64,000 bases of DNA, from NCBI RefSeq assembly GCF_023721715.1, contig NZ_JAMDLG010000007.1, forward strand, positions 114,033 to 178,032, written 5' to 3'. The notes beneath the pieces were generated by a model. That model was given only the letters and a program-made list of their open reading frames with translations, had not been told where the DNA came from and did not search any database. The DNA comes from Parasegetibacter sp. NRK P23 (GTDB taxonomy: Bacteria > Bacteroidota > Bacteroidia > Chitinophagales > Chitinophagaceae). Numbering within the stretch: position 1 is the stretch's first letter; every line of letters starts with the position of its first letter. A program made the translations under genes and the position numbers. Of the stretch, positions 57,996 to 64,000 are shown piece by piece.

Positions 57996-58696
57996 AACCA
58001 CTCCTTGACACATCATAATGACAATTGGTAAAATTTTAGGTTACATCGGTTTGACAATTTTGATTGTCTTTGTAGTATTTGTAATACTATTCGCAAGGTC
58101 TTGTAATAATGGCGGCTTGTATCAAGCCGGTTCAGGTTTAGGCTCAGTGACAACAATCGAAAATTACAGATATCAGCAACAATATTATGAGAAGTATGCG
58201 GACACTTTTCTGGCCATATTTCCCGAATATAAAGTTCCTAATGACGATCCAAGTGCACATATGACTTCTGGATATAAGTTTATTAATATGACAAAATTCT
58301 ATTTTGACAAATCACCCAAAGAAATTTATTGTGTACAATGGCAAGGCATAGATGTCCGAATGGCTTATAATGTTGACAGGGATGAAATGATTATTGAAAA
58401 TCCAAGAGATAAAGTTTACATTGACAAAACAGAGAAAGAGCGAATGAGTAAAAGATTAAGGGCAGAAGTGATTGACAAATTAGATTCTATTATTGCAAAT
58501 TCAGTTGACAAAGACTCTGTGTTACTAAAACATTTTTAGCACAACTAACTGACTGTTTCTAAAATATGGCAGCAGGCAACAATAGTTTTGCAATAGCCGG
58601 GTAAGACGGGTAACGTGATGTTTGGTTTTCAAAGTAAATTCACTCACGGCAAGACTGTTTACGATTTTAAATCCCGGCCATCGCAAAGCCGTTACG
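57988..58696 (+). mobile_element. Cassette 2
   Basis: 709 bp. Left nonamer GTTGCCTGC pairs exactly with the right box GCAGGCAAC (58572-58580). Contains the gene at 58018-58539. Confidence 0.85.
58018..58539 (+). CDS. Cassette 2 membrane-anchored protein, unknown function
   Basis: 173 residues. One N-terminal membrane helix (about 6-28, LGYIGLTILIVFVVFVILFA) followed by RSCNNGGLYQAG and a soluble domain (about 55-173) with YKFINMTKFYFDKSPKEIYCVQWQGIDVRMAYN and an acidic/charged C-terminus. Probably anchored in the inner membrane with the domain outside. No family recognised. Starts 23 bp after the cassette boundary box. Confidence 0.75.
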   Translation: MTIGKILGYIGLTILIVFVVFVILFARSCNNGGLYQAGSGLGSVTTIENYRYQQQYYEKYADTFLAIFPEYKVPNDDPSAHMTSGYKFINMTKFYFDKSPKEIYCVQWQGIDVRMAYNVDRDEMIIENPRDKVYIDKTEKERMSKRLRAEVIDKLDSIIANSVDKDSVLLKHF

Positions 58697-58704
58697 TTAT
58701 GCAC
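58572..58704 (+). repeat. attC-like element 2
   Basis: 133 bp, subtype B. Left box GCAGGCAAC, right box GTTATGCAC (58696-58704). Arm TTTGC (58587-58591) pairs with GCAAA (58683-58687), replacing the TTACTG/CAGTAA pair of elements 1, 3, 4 and 6. The core AGCCGGGTAAGACGGG is kept. Confidence 0.85.
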
Positions 58705-59370
58705 AATTTTATGGCGACGTACAAATAATGAATTTCAGACAACAGATAGCAAAGTATGTGACGGGAAACTTGACAAAAAGCCAACTTCCTTCTGTCGGTA
58801 TGATCGGGCTTGAAGAAGGATTCGATAGCCCATCGCTTCGGATACTTGCTGGACTCGGTGAATCCGAATCTTCTTTTGTTATTGACTATTATTTTGATTT
58901 TTCGCTTAAGGAACTAAATATAACTCTTCCCGATCGAAGACAGGCGGCCATTGATTATGCAATGGCTTTTGTTGACGAGATATTGTGTAAAAATATAGAC
59001 GTAATTGAAGGGACAAAGGAAATATTGCAAAAAGCAATTAATAGTTATGACTTTTTTTCTGAAAGCGAAAAATATTGTTATGACAGCATAGGTTTTGAGA
59101 CAGCTTACGGACTGTACGATTTGTTTAATGAACTCTCGGACAATGACTATCCATTGCGGGTTGAAGAAAATTTGGATTTAAAGATTGAAACAAGAGACAG
59201 TCTTCTTGCAGAGTTGAAGAGATGGGTTGACAAACTAAAAAACTGTGCATAACAGCGGTTTACTGAATAGCCGGGTAAGACGGTAAACTTGATATTCATT
59301 TTCCAATTAAATTCAATCTCGGCATGACTGTTTACGTTTCCAAACTCCCGTCCATCAGTAAGCCGTACCG
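58697..59370 (+). mobile_element. Cassette 3
   Basis: 674 bp. Left nonamer GTTATGCAC pairs exactly with the right box GTGCATAAC (59245-59253). Contains the gene at 58728-59252. Confidence 0.85.
58728..59252 (+). CDS. Cassette 3 protein, unknown function
   Basis: 174 residues, acidic and helical. The start MNFRQQIAKYVTGNLTKSQLPSVGMIGLEEGFDSPSLRILAGLGESES resembles the N-termini of small Bacteroidota proteins of unknown role. The stop codon TAA lies inside the left box of the element (GTGCATAAC), so the gene uses the cassette boundary as its stop. No catalytic motif or membrane segment; a partner or immunity role is possible but unsupported. Confidence 0.72.
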   Translation: MNFRQQIAKYVTGNLTKSQLPSVGMIGLEEGFDSPSLRILAGLGESESSFVIDYYFDFSLKELNITLPDRRQAAIDYAMAFVDEILCKNIDVIEGTKEILQKAINSYDFFSESEKYCYDSIGFETAYGLYDLFNELSDNDYPLRVEENLDLKIETRDSLLAELKRWVDKLKNCA

Positions 59371-59378
59371 TTATAGGC
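59245..59378 (+). repeat. attC-like element 3
   Basis: 134 bp. Left box GTGCATAAC, right box GTTATAGGC (59370-59378). Subtype A arms TTTACTG/CAGTAA, core AGCCGGGTAAGACGG, inner GTAAAC/GTTTAC. Confidence 0.85.
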
Positions 59379-60095
59379 TATTTAGACCATAAAACTATGA
59401 AGAGTATTTTGTTTTTTACTGCGTTAGCTATGACTTTCTGGACTTGTGTTTCGAAGGATGGGAGCAAAGGGAAATCTTTATACGCGTCTAAAATGATTGA
59501 AGGTTCTACCGGCAAGAAATTTTTTGATTATGATGAGATTGAATATTGGTCAAATGATTTTGACGGAGCTTCAGTGATAGACTTATACGACAATGAATTT
59601 AAATCAGAATTAGACTCTTTTCGGGCGGGTGTTATTGTAGGTAACATTCCAAAAAGTATTTCAGATTTAACTTTTATAAATAAACTTGGTGAAATTGGTT
59701 ACAGTAAATCATATATCGACAAATCCTACTTTTCGAGCATTGACAACATTTTTATTGAGAAGGAAACAAAAGAGAACGTAGGTACAGCATGTGTATATGT
59801 TTTTCGTGATATTTTAATATTTAAAAAAGGGCGGAGAGTGATAGGAGTAGCAAAGGTTTGTCTTGGTTGCATGGGAAATAAAATTATTGGGACCACGGCA
59901 ATGACGGATAATTTTGGACAGGACGGTGATTATAAAAGACTTGAAGGGATTTTGAGACACTGAAAACAGCCTATAACAGCGGTTTACAGCCAGCCGGGTA
60001 AGATGGTAAACGTGATGTTCATTCTTGAAAATAAAATTCAACCTCGGCAAGACTGTGAACGTTTCCAAACTCCCGTCCGTCAGTAAGCCGTACCG
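59371..60095 (+). mobile_element. Cassette 4
   Basis: 725 bp. Left nonamer GTTATAGGC pairs exactly with the right box GCCTATAAC (59969-59977), extending to 10 nt. Contains the gene at 59397-59963. Confidence 0.85.
59397..59963 (+). CDS. Cassette 4 candidate lipoprotein, unknown function
   Basis: 188 residues. The start MKSILFFTALAMTFWTCVSK looks like a lipoprotein signal with Cys17 as a possible lipidation site, though the -3 position is not ideal. The mature part has VSKDGSKGKSLYASKMIEGSTGKKFFDYDEIEYW, and the end VAKVCLGCMGNKIIGT carries a CxxC. No family recognised. Stop 5 bp before the attC-like element. Confidence 0.68.
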   Translation: MKSILFFTALAMTFWTCVSKDGSKGKSLYASKMIEGSTGKKFFDYDEIEYWSNDFDGASVIDLYDNEFKSELDSFRAGVIVGNIPKSISDLTFINKLGEIGYSKSYIDKSYFSSIDNIFIEKETKENVGTACVYVFRDILIFKKGRRVIGVAKVCLGCMGNKIIGTTAMTDNFGQDGDYKRLEGILRH

Positions 60096-60103
60096 TTAGC
60101 GGC
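59969..60103 (+). repeat. attC-like element 4
   Basis: 135 bp. Left box GCCTATAAC, right box GTTAGCGGC (60095-60103). The left arm TTTAC is kept but the inner base differs (AGCGGTTTACAG); the right arm is CAGTAAGCC. Core AGCCGGGTAAGATGG with one change. Confidence 0.82.
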
Positions 60104-60924
60104 AACCTTGACACACTCAGCAATCAACATGAAATTTTGGGAACTGACATCGTCTTTCAGAGAAGAACGCGATATTTTATGGCAGGTTCTAATGCAAGAC
60201 AAGTGGGAAAAATATTGTGATCATTTTAAAAGATGGGACGATATTATTCAAAACCAGGAAAGACACATCTTAGATGAGGTACTTCCCTTTGACCTCTGCT
60301 ATGAAGTCGCTGTTAAAAGCAAGAAGGAATATTGGTTGTCATTTAATGAATCCCCACAAATTATCTATAATTTCAGGCCGGACATTGAATATTTGGAGCG
60401 GCTACTTCCAAGTGAAATTCTTATTCGTTTTGGTGGTGAGAAAATAGAGGATGCGCGTGAGCGAAGTATGACAGAGGTTCAGCCAAGACCGCTAAATGGT
60501 AACGTTGAAGTAATTGGTAGTTATGTGTTGACAGCCTTAGGAATGGTGGCGGTTTTAAGATCGGAGCATAACAAGATTCCTGATAATTGTCTCTTATCGT
60601 TGTCTAACGAAATGAAACGATGGTTGGTGAAAGAAGAGTTTACACCATTAAATGTTGACCCATATTCTGCGTATAAAAAGCTAGAAGCTCAAAGAGTGCA
60701 AAATATTAGACACTATTTAATAGTCGGCGTTGACCATTTTGACAAACCCAAGCCGGGTGAAGTAATGAAAATTATTGAGTCCAGTAATTAATAAGGCCGC
60801 CGCTAACAATAGTTTTGCAATAGCCGGGTAAGACGGGTAACGTGATGTTTGGTTTTCAAAGTAAATTAACTCGCAGTAAGACTGTGAACGTTTCCAAACT
60901 CCCGGCCATCGCAAAGCCTTGCCG
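60096..60924 (+). mobile_element. Cassette 5
   Basis: 829 bp. Left nonamer GTTAGCGGC pairs exactly with the right box GCCGCTAAC (60799-60807). Contains the gene at 60129-60791. Confidence 0.85.
60129..60791 (+). CDS. Cassette 5 protein, unknown function
   Basis: The ATG at 60129 (MKFWELTSSFREERDIL) is chosen over a TTG at 60108. 220 residues; no signal peptide or membrane helix. Contains WSKYC-like segments, IIYNFRPDIEYLERLLPSEILIRFGGEKIEDARERSMTEVQPRP and LNVDPYSAYKKLEAQRVQNIRHYLIVGVDHF. No family recognised. It ends 7 bp before the attC-like element. Confidence 0.75.
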   Translation: MKFWELTSSFREERDILWQVLMQDKWEKYCDHFKRWDDIIQNQERHILDEVLPFDLCYEVAVKSKKEYWLSFNESPQIIYNFRPDIEYLERLLPSEILIRFGGEKIEDARERSMTEVQPRPLNGNVEVIGSYVLTALGMVAVLRSEHNKIPDNCLLSLSNEMKRWLVKEEFTPLNVDPYSAYKKLEAQRVQNIRHYLIVGVDHFDKPKPGEVMKIIESSN

Positions 60925-60932
60925 TTGGCGGT
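60799..60932 (+). repeat. attC-like element 5
   Basis: 134 bp, subtype B (like element 2). Left box GCCGCTAAC, right box GTTGGCGGT (60924-60932). Arms TTTTGC/GCAAA, core AGCCGGGTAAGACGGG. Confidence 0.85.
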
Positions 60933-60944
60933 AATATTATGACA

Positions 60945-60986
60945 TAGCAAGAACTTTGAATAGAATATAATTGACCTTTCTTGCTA
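60945..60986 (+). promoter_or_regulatory. Inverted repeat in the leader of cassette 6
   Basis: TAGCAAGAA (60945-60953) pairs with TTCTTGCTA (60978-60986) around 24 nt of AT-rich sequence. It may be an operator for the large gene; the other cassettes have leaders of only about 20-35 bp. Confidence 0.35.
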
Positions 60987-61162
60987 CAAATATCTGATGC
61001 TTCTGGAAAGGCTGGGGAACTGATAACTCTCTATTAGCTATTTAAAATTGTTTCTAAAACCTTTGATATTCGAAATTAATTTGTGTAATAAATATAGGCA
61101 CAAGTCTGTTGAACATTTAGAATTTAAACTCATTAGTAGGCCTTTCCGGTGGATACTTAAAC

Positions 61163-63823
61163 ATGCAAACTCTAATAACAATGAATGATTTCTACTGCGA
61201 TCCCAAATCTCTTCTTTCTGAAAGTGATGTTGAACAAAAAGTGATTTGGCCATTATTAACTAAAGGGGAACCGATTGGACTAGGATATACAAAGGCGGAT
61301 ATTCAAACTAAAATAAATTTAAGAAAACTGGAAATTGACAAAGGTGCGAAGTCGCAATTGTATTATCCAGATTATTTGTTGTCATTACAAGGTGTTCCCC
61401 AAATTATTGTTGAAGCAAAGAAGCCAAACGAAGATTTACATGAAGCCTATAGACAGGCATCATTATATGCATCTGAGATTAATAGATATTTCGAGGCGGG
61501 GATTAATCCTTGCAAGTATATAATCGCATGTGACGGATTGAAATTGGTTGCCGGAACTTGGGACGAGGCAAAATTTCAGTTTGAAATTGAGGCAACTGAT
61601 TGGTTGCCTACTCATAAAGATTTTGGCAAATTTCTTACACTGTTCTCATATACTAATCTTAATAAAGTTGCTACCGAAACTAAAAACTCAATTAGAAGAA
61701 ATGTACAATTCAGAAAGCCATTATATCTGGTAGGAAGTAGTTCAATTCAAAACAAACAAACGGTTAATACATTTGGCGAAACAATTTCGATATCATACCA
61801 ACACTTATTTAACCCTTTAACTGATGAAGAAAAAACTGATATAGTTAAAAATGCTTATGTTAAAGTATACAAACACGAGTCGCATCTTACTCCTATTCAG
61901 AAAATAATAAAAAAGAAACTTCATCCTTCATTTCAGGACACTACAGAGATTGATGACAACACAAACCCAAAGGAAATTTCAAACAAACTTAGAAAAGCAC
62001 ATAAATATAATAATAAGGTTCTTCTATTAGTAGGAAGTGTGGGGTCTGGAAAATCGACTTTTATAACTTATTTAAAAGAGGTTGCATTAAAAGAGGGAAT
62101 TACGAATAAGTTGTTTTGGGCAAATTTGGATTTAAACAATGCACCTGTAAGTCGGGACGAAATATACAAGTGGATTAAACAAAATTTAATAGCGCAAATT
62201 CATGACTACTATAGCCACATTGATTTTGATAGCTATGAGGTAATAACTAAAGTGTATGCTGAGGAGATAGCAAAATTCGATAAAATTGCCGGCGCTCTCT
62301 TATCGAAAGAAAGTGAGAAGTATAAGTCGGAATTGTACGATAGTTTAAAAAGATTGCAGGCTGATATAGATATCACATTGAACTCCTTGATAAGAGAAAT
62401 TGTAAATGCAGACAATAAGGAGTTAATCATTGTATTGGACAACTGCGATAAAAGAAATCTTGAAGAGCAATTATTAATGTTTGAGGTAGCTAATTGGCTT
62501 AAGGATACAATAAAATCAATCGTATTCTTACCATTAAGAGACACAACCTATGACCATTTTAGAAATGAAAAGCCATTAGATACAGTAATAAAAGATTTGA
62601 CATTTAGAATAACTCCAGCCTCTCTAGAGAAAGTAATATATACAAGAATCAAATATGCATCACGTCTTTCGAAAACTAACTCAACTCGCTACTATACTCT
62701 AAAAAATAACATTAAAGTCTCTTATCCTGCTGTTGATGAGTTGTATTATTTAAAAAGTGTGTTGGCCTCTCTTTTTCAAAATAATTTTTTTAAAAAACTT
62801 TTGATTGGATTGGCTGGAAGTGATTTGAGAAAAGGAATCGAAATCTTTACAGATTTTATTAAAAGTGGACACATTAGTGAAGTGGATATTCTAAAAATGA
62901 AGCAATCTAAAGGCGAGCATAAGTTGTCTAATCACATCGTAAGTAAGGTGTTTTTAAGAGGTAATCGTGCCTATTATAATGATGAATCGTCGAAAATTAA
63001 GAATTTATTTTATTCAGACCCAAGCGATAGTATTCCCAACCCCTTTACAAGACTTTCAATTTTAAAGTGGCTGCATTCAAATTATAGAATAAAAGGGCCG
63101 AGTGGGATACCTGGTTTTCACTCAACTGACAAAATAATTTCATACTTAAATAGTCTAGGACATGACAAACTCAGAGTAGAGAAAGAAATTCTTTCTTTAA
63201 TTCGGCAAAAATTGTTAAGCAGCGAAACTCAAGATAGTCAAAGAATAAAACCAAATGAGCTAGTTTCTATTACAACTTCTGGCATAATACATTTGGATAT
63301 TTTAGGGAATCTTGATTATTTAAGCGCATGTAGCGAAGATACTTGGTTTGAAGATGTGAAATTGGCGGAAAAAATTGCGACTAATATGGCAGGTGAAGGT
63401 AAGTTGTCGCACTTATCACTTCAAAATGTATTAGCACATTCTGAAGAATTTTTAGGTTACCTGAAAAGATATTTTGACAAACATTTTAAAGCCTATTATA
63501 GTTTCATTAATGATGGGTACAATTTAAATCCTATGGATTTTGATAGATTTAATTCAATGATTTCAAATGCAAAGGCTAAGTTAAGTAGTGATCCAGAGAT
63601 AGAAATTGAGCCTGGAACTATTAAAAAGTGTAGGATTTTAAGTATCAGATTTTATGGTATAATTGTTCAACTAGACCAGTCAAGACACAAAGGATTCATA
63701 AAAGCGAATACTATAAAGGATAAAGACTTTGAAACAAATTATCATTTGGAACAGGTTATTGACTTAGAAGTTGTTAAATATAATTCTGTACATGGTAAAT
63801 ATGATATGAGGATACCAAAATAA
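61163..63823 (+). CDS. HsdR-like nuclease / P-loop NTPase / S1-like protein, candidate defence gene
   Basis: 886 residues. Residues about 15-150 match the N-terminal nuclease domain of type I restriction R subunits: Asp70 (YYPDY), Glu84 and Lys86 (IIVEAK), and the QxxxY motif Q98-Y102 (QASLY). A P-loop NTPase follows: GSVGSGKST (Gly291-Thr299) and Walker B LIIVLDN with Asp426. The middle and C-terminal part are helical, and about 812-886 resemble an S1 (OB-fold) RNA/ssDNA-binding domain (CRILSIRFYGIIVQLDQSRHKGFI). It lacks the helicase motifs of HsdR. I infer a nucleic-acid-sensing nuclease of the anti-phage kind, acting alone. Very AT-rich. Confidence 0.8.
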   Translation: MQTLITMNDFYCDPKSLLSESDVEQKVIWPLLTKGEPIGLGYTKADIQTKINLRKLEIDKGAKSQLYYPDYLLSLQGVPQIIVEAKKPNEDLHEAYRQASLYASEINRYFEAGINPCKYIIACDGLKLVAGTWDEAKFQFEIEATDWLPTHKDFGKFLTLFSYTNLNKVATETKNSIRRNVQFRKPLYLVGSSSIQNKQTVNTFGETISISYQHLFNPLTDEEKTDIVKNAYVKVYKHESHLTPIQKIIKKKLHPSFQDTTEIDDNTNPKEISNKLRKAHKYNNKVLLLVGSVGSGKSTFITYLKEVALKEGITNKLFWANLDLNNAPVSRDEIYKWIKQNLIAQIHDYYSHIDFDSYEVITKVYAEEIAKFDKIAGALLSKESEKYKSELYDSLKRLQADIDITLNSLIREIVNADNKELIIVLDNCDKRNLEEQLLMFEVANWLKDTIKSIVFLPLRDTTYDHFRNEKPLDTVIKDLTFRITPASLEKVIYTRIKYASRLSKTNSTRYYTLKNNIKVSYPAVDELYYLKSVLASLFQNNFFKKLLIGLAGSDLRKGIEIFTDFIKSGHISEVDILKMKQSKGEHKLSNHIVSKVFLRGNRAYYNDESSKIKNLFYSDPSDSIPNPFTRLSILKWLHSNYRIKGPSGIPGFHSTDKIISYLNSLGHDKLRVEKEILSLIRQKLLSSETQDSQRIKPNELVSITTSGIIHLDILGNLDYLSACSEDTWFEDVKLAEKIATNMAGEGKLSHLSLQNVLAHSEEFLGYLKRYFDKHFKAYYSFINDGYNLNPMDFDRFNSMISNAKAKLSSDPEIEIEPGTIKKCRILSIRFYGIIVQLDQSRHKGFIKANTIKDKDFETNYHLEQVIDLEVVKYNSVHGKYDMRIPK

Positions 63824-63826
63824 ACT

Positions 63827-63960
63827 ACCGCCAACATCGGTTTACTGCTAGCCGGGTAAGACGGTAATCGTGATGTTCTTTTTCTAAAGCAAATTCATTC
63901 ACGGCAAGACTGTGAACGTTTCCAAACTCCCGGCCATCAGTAAGCCGTACCGTTGTGTGT
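63827..63960 (+). repeat. attC-like element 6
   Basis: 134 bp. Left box ACCGCCAAC, right box GTTGTGTGT (63952-63960). Subtype A arms TTTACTG/CAGTAA, core AGCCGGGTAAGACGG. Confidence 0.85.
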
Positions 63961-64000
63961 AACCTTGGTGACGTTTTACACTTATCAAAATTACAGTTGG
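63953..64000 (+). mobile_element. Cassette 7 (start only)
   Basis: The last 48 bp follow the right box GTTGTGTGT. Its own gene and closing element are outside the window. The pattern predicts a closing box ACACACAAC. Confidence 0.7.

Larger units (their letters stand above)
60925..63952 (+). mobile_element. Cassette 6 (large, 3.0 kb)
   Basis: 3028 bp. Left nonamer GTTGGCGGT pairs exactly with the right box ACCGCCAAC (63827-63835), extending to 10 nt. Contains the gene at 61163-63823 and a 230-bp leader that could hold a private promoter. Confidence 0.85.
56000..64000 (+). mobile_element. Integron-like gene cassette array (runs off the right edge)
   Basis: A recombinase, an insertion-point candidate (about 57200-57292), six complete cassettes and the start of a seventh. 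All cassettes point the same way. Each ends in a ~134-bp element of conserved sequence whose outer boxes vary from cassette to cassette. In each cassette the left-end nonamer (GTT...) is the exact reverse complement of the right-end nonamer (...AAC), which is what excision to a circle with a folded attC predicts. The cassette DNA is far more AT-rich than the host genes (about one third G+C in a sampled line at 62041-62100). Confidence 0.85.

Noticed and set aside
59814..60068. 84-codon minus-strand reading frame spanning the end of cassette 4 and attC-like element 4
   Set aside because: It runs through the conserved element, whose sequence explains it; similar frames in the other elements are interrupted.
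61038..61253. 71-codon minus-strand reading frame over the start of the cassette 6 gene
   Set aside because: It overlaps the start of the convincing 886-residue gene, has no recognisable domain, and would be the only minus-strand gene in the array.
57862..63960. Could the repeated elements be a CRISPR array?
   Set aside because: Repeats are about 134 bp, not 25-45 bp, and the intervals are 0.5-3 kb with genes, all in one orientation. No cas genes are present.

Overview
The window looks like a chromosomal segment of a Bacteroidota member, most likely Chitinophagaceae. This rests on gene content: type IX secretion (T9SS) cargo with C-terminal sorting domains, the gliding genes gldF and gldG, a MurF-alanine racemase fusion, a bacterial geranylgeranylglyceryl phosphate synthase, a Lys/Ala-rich DksA-like protein, and the general absence of strong Shine-Dalgarno sequences. 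I infer the family from this pattern; no 16S rRNA is present. No tRNA or rRNA genes were seen.

Layout, 1-55.8 kb: ordinary core and envelope genes at moderate G+C. In order: a DksA-like protein (cut by the left edge), an MsbA-like ABC exporter, a family 25 glycosyltransferase, rbfA, a LolC/E-type permease, a T9SS cargo protein, gldF-gldG, a TerC-family protein, murF-alr, lspA, a lipoprotein, two tandem paralogous T9SS proteins, a PQQ-type sugar dehydrogenase with a sorting domain, a GH2 beta-galactosidase, fumC, an iscS-iscU-iscA cluster, methylmalonyl-CoA epimerase, acpP-fabF-rnc, an RND efflux operon (adaptor, pump, TolC), PcrB-like synthase, a metallophosphoesterase, M16 and M1 peptidases, enoyl-CoA hydratase, a B12-binding protein coupled to gltX, a polysaccharide deacetylase, and tatD-ansA. 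Gaps between these genes hold strong hairpin terminators, REP-like inverted repeats and one perfect 54-bp palindrome.

Layout, 55.9-64 kb: the accessory part and the main discovery. A tyrosine recombinase (56000-57190) is followed in the same direction by at least six AT-rich single-gene cassettes and the start of a seventh. Each cassette ends in a conserved element of about 134 bp. Every element starts with a cassette-specific NNNNN(N)AAC box and ends with a GTTNNNNNN box. In all six complete cassettes the 9 nt at the left end (GTT...) are the exact reverse complement of the 9 nt box near the right end (...AAC), while the two boxes of one element do not match each other. That is the signature of integron gene cassettes with attC sites. 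The recombinase, however, looks Xer-like: it lacks the insertion characteristic of IntI, carries an extra N-terminal domain, and points toward the array. The cassettes encode unknown proteins plus one 886-residue protein combining an HsdR-type nuclease domain, a P-loop NTPase and an S1-like domain, which I infer to be an anti-phage defence gene. The array runs off the right edge of the window.

How the parts relate: LspA and the LolC/E-type permease serve lipoprotein maturation and transport, and the window encodes several lipoproteins. GldF/G belong to the gliding machinery that in this phylum accompanies T9SS, and four or more cargo proteins are nearby. The integron-like array is the only segment that looks like an actively evolving gene-capture platform.
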